Below, in pieces: positions 12,401 to 24,400 of a DNA stretch of 64,000 nucleotides (position 1 is the first letter of the stretch; each line of letters starts with the position of its first letter). Below the pieces are notes generated by a model. The model had not been told where the DNA came from. It searched no databases and saw nothing but the letters and a program-made list of their open reading frames with translations. Source of the DNA: Cladopsammia gracilis (taxonomy: Eukaryota; Cnidaria; Anthozoa; Scleractinia; Dendrophylliidae); contig JAJGOT010000473.1 in the NCBI GenBank assembly GCA_022457155.1, positions 62,001 through 126,000 of the forward strand. The letters run 5' to 3'. The position numbers were made by a program, and so were the translations under genes.

Positions 12401-15400
12401 AACCGTAAACAAAGTAATCCGTAAACAAAGTAATCCGTAAACAAAGTAATCCGGAAACAAAGTTCTCATTTAAAACTTGCATATTTATATTTTCCAGGGA
12501 TCATTGGTTTGGTTTGATGGCAATGTGGGGTATTTACTGCCTGGAAAGTTATTGTCATTTGTGGGACAGGATGTCAAAGTACAGCATGAGGATGCAGGAG
12601 ACGTAAGAGGATTTACCTTCAATAACCCTTCAAGTTCCAATAGTAATCAGCATCAAATATTTCTCCTTGTAATATCAACACAAATCCAAACAGAGAAGAC
12701 ATGATAATTAGGAAATTTTGTGATATATAAACAACTTCTCCCAACCAGTGCAAAAAGAAAGGATAATCTGTCTGTTGATATTGGGATTTAAAGGGTTAAT
12801 ACAGTTATTTATTTGTTAAGAGAGAGTTGGCTACAATGTAATGTTGTATTTTTTGTTGCTTTTTTCCTAGCTGCATGTTGTTCGTGGAAATGCTGTCATT
12901 CCCAGGCAGGCGGTGGATGCGCATGGGGTTGATGACATGATAAAGATGGAGTAAGTTAACTCGTTGTCTCAAGTTGTACATCATGTACATATGTACAAGA
13001 ATTACGATGTGATTGTTAATTTGTATAATGTGGAGGATGGGGGCTGCCTTATATAGTAGGAAGTTGGAGAGATAAAAGGGGGGGGGGGGATCTAGATTTT
13101 CCTAATAATGTTACATTGCTAGTATTCGCTTTCTTGACAGTTCAAGGCCGAAAGTCATGCGAGCTAATAAGGAGCTGGGTGGGAAAGCACCTATTCAGTT
13201 GATAATCCCAAAAGAGACTAAGGGTAGTCAAAATGGGAGTACAGTGTAACCCCGCCTAATGGCCACTCCGTTAATGAATACAGCTACCTCATTATTATAG
13301 ACACACCTTGAACAAAAAAAATATTTACTTTAGACCAACCTTGTTAATATGTCCACCTCATTTATATGGCCAGATGTTGGTGACACAATGGTGGCCAGCT
13401 GATATTCATTGTAACATTTTTCCAGCATAGTTCAAGTTAATTTATACCTTTATTTCTGCTGTGCTTAGTTTTTCATTTAGGTCATAAGGATTATCTAGAA
13501 TGAGGGAAAGTGTGATAATTTAATTTTTTTTGTTTTTAATTTTCAGTGACTTGCATGTGGGATCTATCTTGTACAACATTCGTAAAAGATACAGAATAGA
13601 CCAGATCTATGTAAGTTTTATTGAATCAGCGGAATAATTTTGTTGTGAGCAGTCAGTGTAGGTTAACAACTATACAACACACTACGTATATTACTTCAGA
13701 CACTGTATAAAAAGCATGTTTGTATAAGAAGCATGTTCTGCAAAATTAAAAGAAAGATACAACTTATAATCAGAGCATCTGATAGGATGCGGAAAAAGTT
13801 AAAAAATATGCGGAAATTTGAGGGTATATTATGTGGGAATATGTGTCGATTATGCGGAAAATGTGCTGGATTATGCGGAAATTTAAAGTGATAATTGGGC
13901 CTTTTTTCTTAATGTAAACCAATTTTAAATTCTTTCTTATTTTTTAGGCCTCCTAGTATAGTTTTTACTGTTTTTAGGAGTAAGTCATTAAAGTATTAAA
14001 GCATTTCCAATGTATTTAAATTGAACACGTAACGCATGAACATCAAAATACCTGTATGAAAACAGTGCTCGCTATCTTTGTTGCTAGTGAACAAAGCTGT
14101 GTGTTTTTGTCGATATTTAGGAGAAAAACTGCTTCAAAGTAATCAATCTCTTCGGCTTTTATGTTAGTGTCAGACATTTTGAAGCTTTTAGCAATAAAGG
14201 AACACCGAAGACGAACGAAAGAAGCCAAAGAAATTAGAGGTTGTAAAGAGCTGCATGGTATCTGAGGAAAAGAGTCTAAACAAGCGGCTATCTTGGTTAA
14301 CCTTAGTAACCAGGCTAACCACAAAACTAGTATCCAGGCTTATCGCCAACAGACGCGTGGAACACCTGGAGGTTAAAAATCGCTAGTGAACAAAGCTGTG
14401 TGTTTTCGTCGATATTTAGGAGAAAAACTGCTTCAAAATAATTAATCTCTTTGGCTTTTATGTTTGTGAGGAAGGTTTGCAGCTGCTTTATTGTTAATAT
14501 TGGGCAAATTTTTCAGTTTTATGCGGAAAATGCTCTGAAAATCGAAGATTCGTAGGATGTGGAAATTAGAGAATTACGTGGATCCACATCACCGCATCCT
14601 GTCAGATGCTCTATATAATGCATTTCAGAACCGGTACTTGTAGTTGATATATCTGCATTTGCTTCTGTTGCAAATTATAAATGAAACTGTGAGTTAATAT
14701 TTTATTTTAGACAAACATTGGCAGTATACTGGTTGCTGTGAATCCCTACATGCAATATGGCATTTATGGACCAGATGCAGTGCAGAAATATACTGGAGTA
14801 TCAACCACTGGCCAGTCACCGTGAGTGCATTCCGGTGTATTGTCCATAATGCCTGTTGACATTGAAACTTGTACAGCCAGTCAATAACAAACCCATTTGT
14901 CACTCAGTCATTGTGTATAGAGCAGTTTTCAATTGAGTGTCGAAAGTAATTACACAATTGCTTTGGTTTTGCATTGCTCTGCTTTGTGATTGGCTAAAAA
15001 ATCTCGTGCCACTTTCTCGACCAATCAGAAGTAAAACCAAAACCAATCATGACTTGCTCGTACGCGTTGTCCCGCGCTTGGCGCTGCCAACATGTAATTG
15101 CTTCGAGCTCTGATTGGTTCATTGGGTTGTTTACAACTGCTGTGATTGGTCAGAGTAATTACTTTGGTTTTGGTTTTGTGACACTCAATTGGAAACTGCT
15201 CTATGTTGCAGGTAAAATCTGGTCTCAGGCTAGATCAGTATTCAATCCAGGTTAAATGTGTACCCAGTATTTAATTTAGGAGAATGAGTTTTACCTGCAA
15301 TATACATGTGTATATTCCAACCCTTTTACTCCCAGAGTCAATTATGGAGACATTTTTTATAGTGTACATGGACAGTATAGTTCTGAGTTTTGAGTTTGTT

Positions 15401-18400
15401 GATGAAATCCTATATTATGACCATTCAATTGAAACCTCTTTGGCAGTACATTTGTATGGTACCATTTGTTTTTCAATAATTTACAAAATGAGTTTTGGGA
15501 TTTTTGTTGAATTTTGATCCTTGGCACTCTTAAGAGTCAAAGGGTCAAAAAGGTGCTGCTGCACTTATTTTAAAAAAGTGAAGAATGTAAAATTCAACTT
15601 TTTCTATGGAGTTATATAGAATTTATTATCTTCTTGGCCATTAGCCAATCTAATGATGCATTTTTATGTGCTTGATGTTATATTAATTTGTACGAACCCT
15701 CAACATCGAGTATGGGACAATTCAAAAGTACAAGACTCAGTGACAGATTTAAGTCTTTTGCAATGTGTCCACAATTTCCTCTTGAAATTACTATACTGAC
15801 ATCACATTTAGTATTTGAAATTAGGGAGTAATTTTAGGCTGTTCATATAAATGATATGTACATGTACACGTGTATTGTAAAACCTTGTTAATTATGGACA
15901 ACGTCAGGACCATAAAAGTGTCCATGTTAACTAGGTTAATTTTAACGAAAATACATGAGCTTTAATGAGGCAACTTTTAACCCTCTGCTGTGTTTTATAG
16001 TCACATTTATGCCGTTGGTAATGCTGCATACCAAGCCATGTTACGAACAGAACACAAACAAGCTATTGTTATCAGTGGAGAGAGTGGTGCTGGCAAAACA
16101 GAATCCACAAGACTGCTTGTTGGATTTTTGGCAGCTGACAATCAAGGTGATGGAAGCTTAGTAACAAAACAGGTATGATATTACACTGTACAGTGTACAC
16201 ATAGTTTAAGCTGTGGCTCCATTAGTGATATTTTGGTTGCACAGGTGTAGTGAGTTTTTGAAAATGTCATGTTACAAGCAGTCATAGTGAAAACTGCATT
16301 TACACCCAATGTTTCAAGGCAATGCAAGAAGTTCTGACTTTGTTGCAAAAAAATCAACTAATGGATTTCTCACAACTTTTCTTTCTATTTTTCAACCATC
16401 ACATTACCTGTTTAGGGTTGCTACAAGTACATGTGTTGTTATCATTGCACTTTCTTTGGTGATATGATAACTTTAAAAAAATGGGTTGCCTTTGGAAGTA
16501 AAAAATGCTTATGGAGCTGTAGCATTATGTAAAAGTCCATGTTCGCATTACAAGTCTTGTATTTTGCATGTATTATGAATAACTGGATACCTTTATTTGT
16601 TTGAAGAAACCTATCCTCAGACTGATTCATTAGTTTTCATTTCATCTTGTTCTAGAATGGTGCTTAGTCATAGAAGCCTGTGTAGGTGCAAAAATGATAG
16701 GGTAAGATTTCATGGACAGAGGCGCATCCTTGAAATTGGACCTCTTATCAATTTTGCACCTCAGTCAGGCCAGGCCAGGCCAGGCCATATCTACTGATTT
16801 GATTGTTACATGTAATAGCTATGATGTTATGTAATGCAAGTATAAATACAGTATGTGGAATCCTGATTAAAATAATAGCAAAATTCCTATTATATCTTGT
16901 AAACATACATGCTTAATATTAAATATGAAATTTTTCTTTATAGATTGTAGAAGCAACCCCTTTGCTAGAATCATTTGGTAATGCCAAGACTGTGAAAAAT
17001 GACAATTCCAGTAGATTTGGAAAGTACTTGGAAATTTTCTATGACAGGTGCGCACTATAAAATATTGATAGTCATTTGAAAGTCACCATGATATATCTTT
17101 ATAGACCATAATTATTTCACAGGGGAAATAGAGTATCGTTCCATATCTGGACCTTGAATTCTTTTGGTGTGGTCTTTCTAGCACCACTGGTAGCCATGCC
17201 ATGCCAAACTGACCAACATGTAACCCAAGGCTCTGAATTTTACATGTCACTAAAATTCACTTGTATATATACAATGTATTCAGGAATTTATGTCCTTACA
17301 GTACAACACTTGTCTGATTCAATAAATTTGTTTTGTTTCTAGTCAAGGTAAAATATCAGGGGGAAGAGTCTCAGAATATCTTCTTGAAAGATCAAGGATT
17401 GCAGGACAGGTATTGTGTTACTTTCTCGTTAAGTAAAGTATTTGTGTAACTCAACTTTTGCTTATTTAAGAAACACTGCTTCTTATACTTGCAGAATATT
17501 GACTTATTGTAGTATAATTTTATTGGGTACCAAACAGGGTCCGAAATTGCGACTGACTGGTCACATTTGGCGACCACAAATTAAATGTTGGTAACCAGAA
17601 TTTCAGAACTGATCGCCAGTAGGCGACTAACCTTTTGTCCTCTCAGCATTGTTAATTCCAAAGTAAATGGATTTTATCTTCGGGAAAAGTTAAGGCTCCT
17701 GTGAACAGTTGAAGTGAAACAGTGGCAATTTTACGATCGCCATATTGTTTCAGTGGTTTCTTCCAAGAGGTATCATGGGAGCGCTAGCTACATGTAACAA
17801 ACACATGCTTCATCTGGTGTTTGAAGTTGTTGCGTATCGGCAAAGAACAAATAGTTGTGTTGTTTTTTTAGTTAAATTAGAGTATGGAAAGAATGCCCCC
17901 ATATGTCCAGTTCACAAAACTTAACAAGAGTCCAATACAGTTCCACGCAAAATAGAAATAATAAGAGTAAAGGAACTGAACCCTTTGTAAGACTGTTGAC
18001 AAACAAGCTCTCTGAGACACAGCACTCTGATATTGTTACATGGCTTTTGTTATTCTCTCCTTTAATAGCTGCATGTATACTTAATCTGTTAAGGCGGTGA
18101 AATACGAGATACAAAACCCCTCAACTTGTCGCGCAACATTGGCAAATTTGTTGCATGATAAGTTGAGAGTTTGATGAAAACTGAGCAACAAAGGCAAAAT
18201 TTGTTGCTCAAAGTTGACTCGCGCTCTACTTTTCACAACAAATTTCTTCAACCTGCAAAAAATGTTTTTGTTGCGCGACAAGTTGATCACGCATGGTGAA
18301 AAACGGGAAACATCGACCAAAACTTGCAATGAAACAATGTGGCGTGACAAGTTGAGGGTTTTTGTATCTTGTGTTTCGCCGCCTTTACACGAAACAAAAC

Positions 18401-21400
18401 AGCTTTGTTATAATTATGATAGGCAAAGAAAAGTCAAATTTTGTGTTTTTACTGTAGAATGGAAATTTTGGAGTAAACAAAAAAAAAAAAAAAAACTTTG
18501 GGGACCAAACTCTACGATCTGGCGACCAAAATTTGTAGGTTAGTCATCAGTTGGCTCCTTTAGGAAAAAGTTAATTTCGAACCCTGGCCAGTGACAAAAT
18601 GCTGATGGTAGTGGTAATGGTGTATTTTTTAACTTGCCCAGTAATTCTAGAGATAAAGATTTCTTTATGTGATTTAATGTTGCCTTTATATTAATTATAC
18701 TTGTTAACAGGCCCCTGGTGAACGGAACTATCACATCTTCTATGAGATGTTGAGTGGGTTGACAGACGAGCAAAAACTAAAATTCAGCCTTACAAAAGCT
18801 GATGATTATACCTACCTTAACCAGGTACATGTATTACGACTTTTTCTTTTTACAATGTGTAAATCTTTTAAACATCTGTTTGTTTCCCTGACCCTTTAGC
18901 ACACATGTACACACAAAAAAATTGACTGTACAATTCTCCTTAAAGATGGAATTCATTCACAACATAACTTTTAATGTGTTGTTCCAGAAAAAATCCATAT
19001 CCACCCCATGGAAGGTCATTGGAAATTCCTAGGGGTGGGGGGGGGGGGGGGGGGGGGTCTTTAAACCCAACATTTTAGAAGTAAAGTATGAAGCTAAACT
19101 GGAATTTCCTGGGGGGATGGGGGTGCTAAACAAAAAACCTTCCGTGGGGGGAGTATGGATATTTTCTGGAACTGCACAATATTAAAGAAAAAGCAATTAT
19201 ATGCTGCATCATGAAAATGTAATGTTCAGTTGAATGAGGCATTAATTTCAAATTATTTCTCTTTTTCAGGGTAACGCATGTGTGATTTCAGGTAGAAAGG
19301 AACGTTCCTACTTTCAACAAGTTATTCAAGCAATGGGTGTCCTTGGAATATCTGTAAGTTATTTCCACTCAACACTGCTAATTTTTTAAAAAAATTCTCT
19401 CCTTTTAAGTTATTTGGAAGGGGTATGTGTCTTGACAGACAATCTTTTGTAATGCAATGTACTTACATGTACTGTTTGCCATTTCCATAACAAATGCTAT
19501 TTTATGGGATGAAGTTGTTAGCCTCAAACCCATCCTGCACACTTGGAGTGCCGGGAGACTGACTTTAGTCTGGACCCTACTCATTGACCTTTCTGGCATG
19601 GGAGACCCTGCCAGCGGTACAAGCTCCTGCTGGTATAGCTCTCAGAGTCACCGAGACAAACACGTCACTCAGCCACGTTGAGTAATGTAACTGAGTAATG
19701 AACCTCATGTAAGCTGAGTTTTTTGTGCCAGACTTTTTATTTTAAGGGAAGTCAACCCAGTCAAACTGTGACAAATATCCTTTTGAAATCTCTTTTTGAG
19801 ATTTTGGAAAAAAAAAACGTCGAGAGTCTCGAAACTTGATTCTTGAAACTCGAAACTCGATTCTTGATTCTCGAAACTCTAAACTCGAAAAACCTTGAGG
19901 ATCGAGGATCGAGTTTCGAGTCGAGACTGTCAACTTACATTTGACCGGTACTGTAGGTATTAAAAGTGTTTGAAAGTGTTTCAGGGGTTAATTATTACAA
20001 TGTAGTCATTTTGACATGTAAAATTTTAATCTAACTGTTTTCTTTTGCAGGAGAGTGAAAAAGAATCAATATTTAAGATGCTGTCAGCCATTTTGCATTT
20101 GGGAAATGTAGACTTTGGAAAGACAGAGGTAAGTATAATGAAAACAAGGATGGTGCCAATCGACCATTGGGATCAAAAAAGCTGTTCTTGACACTGTGAA
20201 CTAAGGTGTGAAATTATTGTTACCTTCTGCACTGAAACATAGGGAGTACCATGGGAAAAATGCATATGTACATGTATAAGTCTTCCTTTAAATTTGATTT
20301 TGTTAGGCTGGTGGACAGGAAGCTGCTGTGATTATGGGACAAACACAAGTCATGGTTGCATCGCAGTTACTTGGTCTTGAGATTCAAGATCTGGTTGTAC
20401 CATTAACCCACAAGGAAACAGTAAGTTATAGATTATGTTATTTGTTGAACATCCCTTAAAATGGACAATGAGCTTATGATAATTAATGTAGTTATTGTTT
20501 TCTTCAAATACTCGTTATTTTGTAAAGAAACAATCATTGGCGGGAATAGAAAGTTTGGTACATGTATTAAAACACAGTGCAGACAGCAGGCATGTGTTAA
20601 CTGTTGCACACCACCATTTTGATCCTTACTCAACTTTTTTATCTATTCCAGGCAGCAGGAGGTTCTAAAGTTAGAAGTCCAAGGTCAATAGACAAAGCTG
20701 TGGATGCAAGGTAAAGAACATGTGTTAATAGTCAATTTGTTAATTAGGAAAAATGCTTGGGGGGGGGGGGGGGGTTAACCCTGTGATGGACTAACATCCC
20801 ATCCAGGGGGAGTAGCAATGCTCCTAGTTGCTTCATGCTATGGAAACTGAGTTAAGTTCTGGCCGAGTGGGCTGCTATGGCTTGTGTGCTACTTTACCTC
20901 ACATGTACCATACCTTCCACCAGGGAAGCTGTTGTTGTAAGATTACTTTGCCACCAACAATAATTATAATTGTAAAATCAGTATTAGATTGTTATCTAGA
21001 ATGTACACTTATATTTTTATAGGGATGCACTTGCCAAAGAAATCTACTCCCATCTGTTTGCATGGCTCATCAGCAGAGTAAATGGTACGGTGTTCAAAGG
21101 AAAGCAGCAAACATCTATTGCTATACTCGACATTTTTGGCTTTGAGGTAAGGTTCATTAGTGTTCTTAAAGTCTACAGGCCTTTCATGATAAGAAATTAC
21201 ATACCCCTTTCATTTCTAAAAGCATCCAGGATCTGTTAAAACAAGAAAAAATATTGCGTGGTTCCTGAAAATATGATCCATTACCCCCCCCCCCCCCCCT
21301 GGAAGGTTTTTTGTTTTGGACCTTGTCTCCCACAAAGCTGGTTTCAGATCATTATTGTCTTTTCAACCTTCCATGTAAACAAGTCACAGATGAATATTTT

Positions 21401-24400
21401 GTACCTTGCTAACCCAAAACTAATGCCAATTCTCTTTTTCTCCAAAAGGATTTTGAGAAGAACAGCTTTGAGCAGTTGTGCATCAACTTTGCGAATGAAA
21501 CTTTACAGTTTTTCTTCAATCAGTTTGTCTTCAGGATGGAGCAGGTACATGTAAATTGCAAACTGCTGTTTGATACTTGATCTCTCGTCCCAAGTTTGTA
21601 CACTACTAATGAGAAAATTGTTGGAAACCCAGATTCTTAAAATAGCTTTTTCATCAACTGTAGTTGCATTCATGTATCTGTGGCAGATCAGATCTGCTTA
21701 AACAGGGCTGTCATTAAGCATTGACGTTTCCTACTACATAAGGAAAATAGGCGGTCAAAACTCAAGATAGCAGCTCCCATATTTGTTGGCCATTGGCCAG
21801 TTTCAAACTTTGAGCCGGCTAGCACCTAATGATGACAACCTGGCTTATAAGATGGGTCCCAAATACAGTTAAAAGAGGAAGCTTTTCAGGCCTTATAAAA
21901 TTTAATTGGGCGAAGAGAAGGGGGCCTTGAACCCCCAGCCACTCCCCTAGTTAATATTGATTGGTGTTATCTTGAGCTACAATGTATATGAATTGATCTA
22001 AGTTTCAATAATGCTTGTTTGATTGTAGGATGAGTATGTTAGTGAACACATCCAGTGGACAAATGTACAATTTTTTGATAATCAGCCAAGACTGGATCTG
22101 TTGGCCAAACCACCTTATGGTTTAATACACATTCTAGCTGATGCCACAGGTTTTCCCAAGGTACTTTTGGTGAATGATGCACTTCACATCAAACACACCT
22201 TAAAATTTTTGAACTGTTTGACATTTTACGTAATAATAAGTAAAGAAAGATGATAAATGTTAAGCTCGGTAATGAAATGAGAAAGATGAAATGTTCATCA
22301 TGTCGCACACATGGGACAAAGAAAAAATTCTGAGTCCTGACAGGAACCGAACCTACAGGTGTATGACCTTCTGCACACCGGTCGGATGCTCTAACCACTG
22401 AGTTACGAGAGACTCGTGGCAAGCTAGGCCATATACTAGGTTCATGTATGACATCCATCCTGCGTACTGCTAGGATCAGCGATGTTGAAAGCTTCATGTG
22501 AGGTGATAAATAAAGAAAGATGATAAATGTAAATGTAATAGTTTGCTCTTGTATTAACAGGCAGATGATTATTCTTTCCTGGACAAGTGCCATCACCATC
22601 ATGAACAGAACAAATATTACGAAAAACCAAAAACACCTAAACCAGAATTTTCTGTTCATCATTTTGCTGGAACAGTCTGTTACCAGGTGAGGTGGAGGAC
22701 TATTTTTTCAACGTTAATCTTTTCAAGAATAATTAACAACTATTCACCGAAGTGGAGATGGGTAGTGGTGGATATTAACCTCACCGCTTCACGGCTCGGT
22801 AAATATCCACCACTACCCACCTACACTGAGGTGAATAGTTGTTTTAGTACATGTATGTACTGAAACAGTGAGATGATATAACGAAAATGATGCTTTTTAA
22901 CTCATTTATTCCTGTCAACGATTACAATTTTTGCTGGGAGGTGAATAGCACTTGCTATTCTGAGTTTCAGTAGCCAATCAGAGCGCGCCAACAATGCTAT
23001 CCACTGTTTCAGTATATATTAATTAACAATTATTCACCAAAGTGGAGGTGAATAGTGGTGGTTATCTGCTGACCTGTGAAGCGGCAAGGTTACAAATATC
23101 TCCCACTCTTCACCGACACTGAGGTGAATAATATTTTATTAAATAATATGTTAGTTATTAAACTAGCGCGCAAAATCCAGAACACTGTCAGGAGGTGAAT
23201 AGCAAATACTATCCCGCATTTGAGTAGCCAATCAGAGCATGCAAAAAGCAATATACACTGGTTTGGTATTGGTTTGGTTTGAAGCTGATGAGCCAGTCAA
23301 TCAATCAGAGAATCAGAAGGTTGGGATTGAATGGTAATCAGTCTTTGAGTTGATTTATTGGTCAGTCTGCCATTCAGTCAGTCAGACAGTTGGTCAGTGA
23401 TTAGGATAGACAAACAGGCGGTCAGTCAGGTAGGCAGTACTTTAGACAGTGAAGTCAGAGTGACAGACAGTTAATAGACCATCAGTCAGTCAGGTAGGCA
23501 GTACTTTAGCAGGGTTGTCCACAACTTTTCAAGTAGCTGGCAAAAATTTCTAAGTAGCCGGATAGCACCAGTAAAGAAACAAATAATTTGTCTTTAAAAA
23601 TATATATTTATCACAAAAGTAGCTGGCACAAACGACCGAAGTAGCCGGTTAATTCTGCCGGCTGCCGGCTGTTAGGGACAACCCTGCTTTAGACAGTGAA
23701 GTCAGTCAGGAGGCAATACTTTAGACAGTGAAGTCAGTCAGGTAGGCAGTACTTTAGACAGTGAAGTCAGAGTGACAGACAGACAGCAGACAGTCAATAG
23801 ACCAACAGTCAGTCAGGTAGGCAGTTAGTCAGACAGCCAGGAGTTATTCACACTCCACCAGACTGACAGACTGTTACTCAATCAGGCAAGCAGACAGTCA
23901 ATCAGTCAGTTGGTCAGTCTGCATTTAGACAGTCAGTCAGAAAGTCGGTCAGACTGATTTTTACACTGACATTCAGTCAATTAGTCACTCAGACAGCTTA
24001 AAAATAGTCTTATAATGGAGGGTACAAAAATGAGACAATTTCCAAAATGTCATCTTGTTTTTATCAGGTAACTGGTTTCCTGGAAAAGAACAGAGATGGT
24101 CTGAGACCAGATCTTGAGGATCTAATTGCTAGTTGTGGCAATAAAGTAAGTGATGGTAAACTGTTTTAAAGTTAATTTTAGCTGTTTACTAGTCAAGCAT
24201 GTGAAACTTGCAAGCCTCCAATCAGTTTTTATTTGACCAGCAAATTAATGAATTACTTCAACAAACCTGGGGTTTACAAGTTGTTATTAATATTTTTTTG
24301 TCCCATTCTAGTCTTGTGTTTATTTAAATTTGTATAAAGGGGGTGGTAAGCTGTTTTGTTTAAGGGAGACTGTAGCTTGTGAGGTTTTTAGGGAAGTGGT

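Noticed and set aside
12275..12469. 64-codon open frame on the - strand with [12 protein letters not shown] repeats
   Set aside because: It is the translation of the 16-bp minisatellite.
13141..13240. Exon-like stretch after TTGACAG in intron 3
   Set aside because: It contains in-frame stops and the phase 2 junction of exons 3 and 4 restores the conserved [11 protein letters not shown] directly.
14043..14324. 93-codon open frame on the - strand
   Set aside because: It lies inside the hAT-like non-autonomous element, matches repeat DNA at 41025-41130, and has no recognisable domain.
22320..22415. A functional tRNA gene on the - strand
   Set aside because: A and B box-like motifs are present, but the stems do not fold properly and the unit is flanked by a 19-bp duplication, so a SINE is more likely.
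22189..22662. 157-codon open frame on the - strand
   Set aside because: It runs across the SINE-like insertion and antisense to exon 17 of the myosin; composition is Phe-rich repeat sequence.
23370..23998. CRISPR-like array
   Set aside because: The repeats are degenerate tandem CAGTCAGT units without regular spacers, in an intron of an animal gene.
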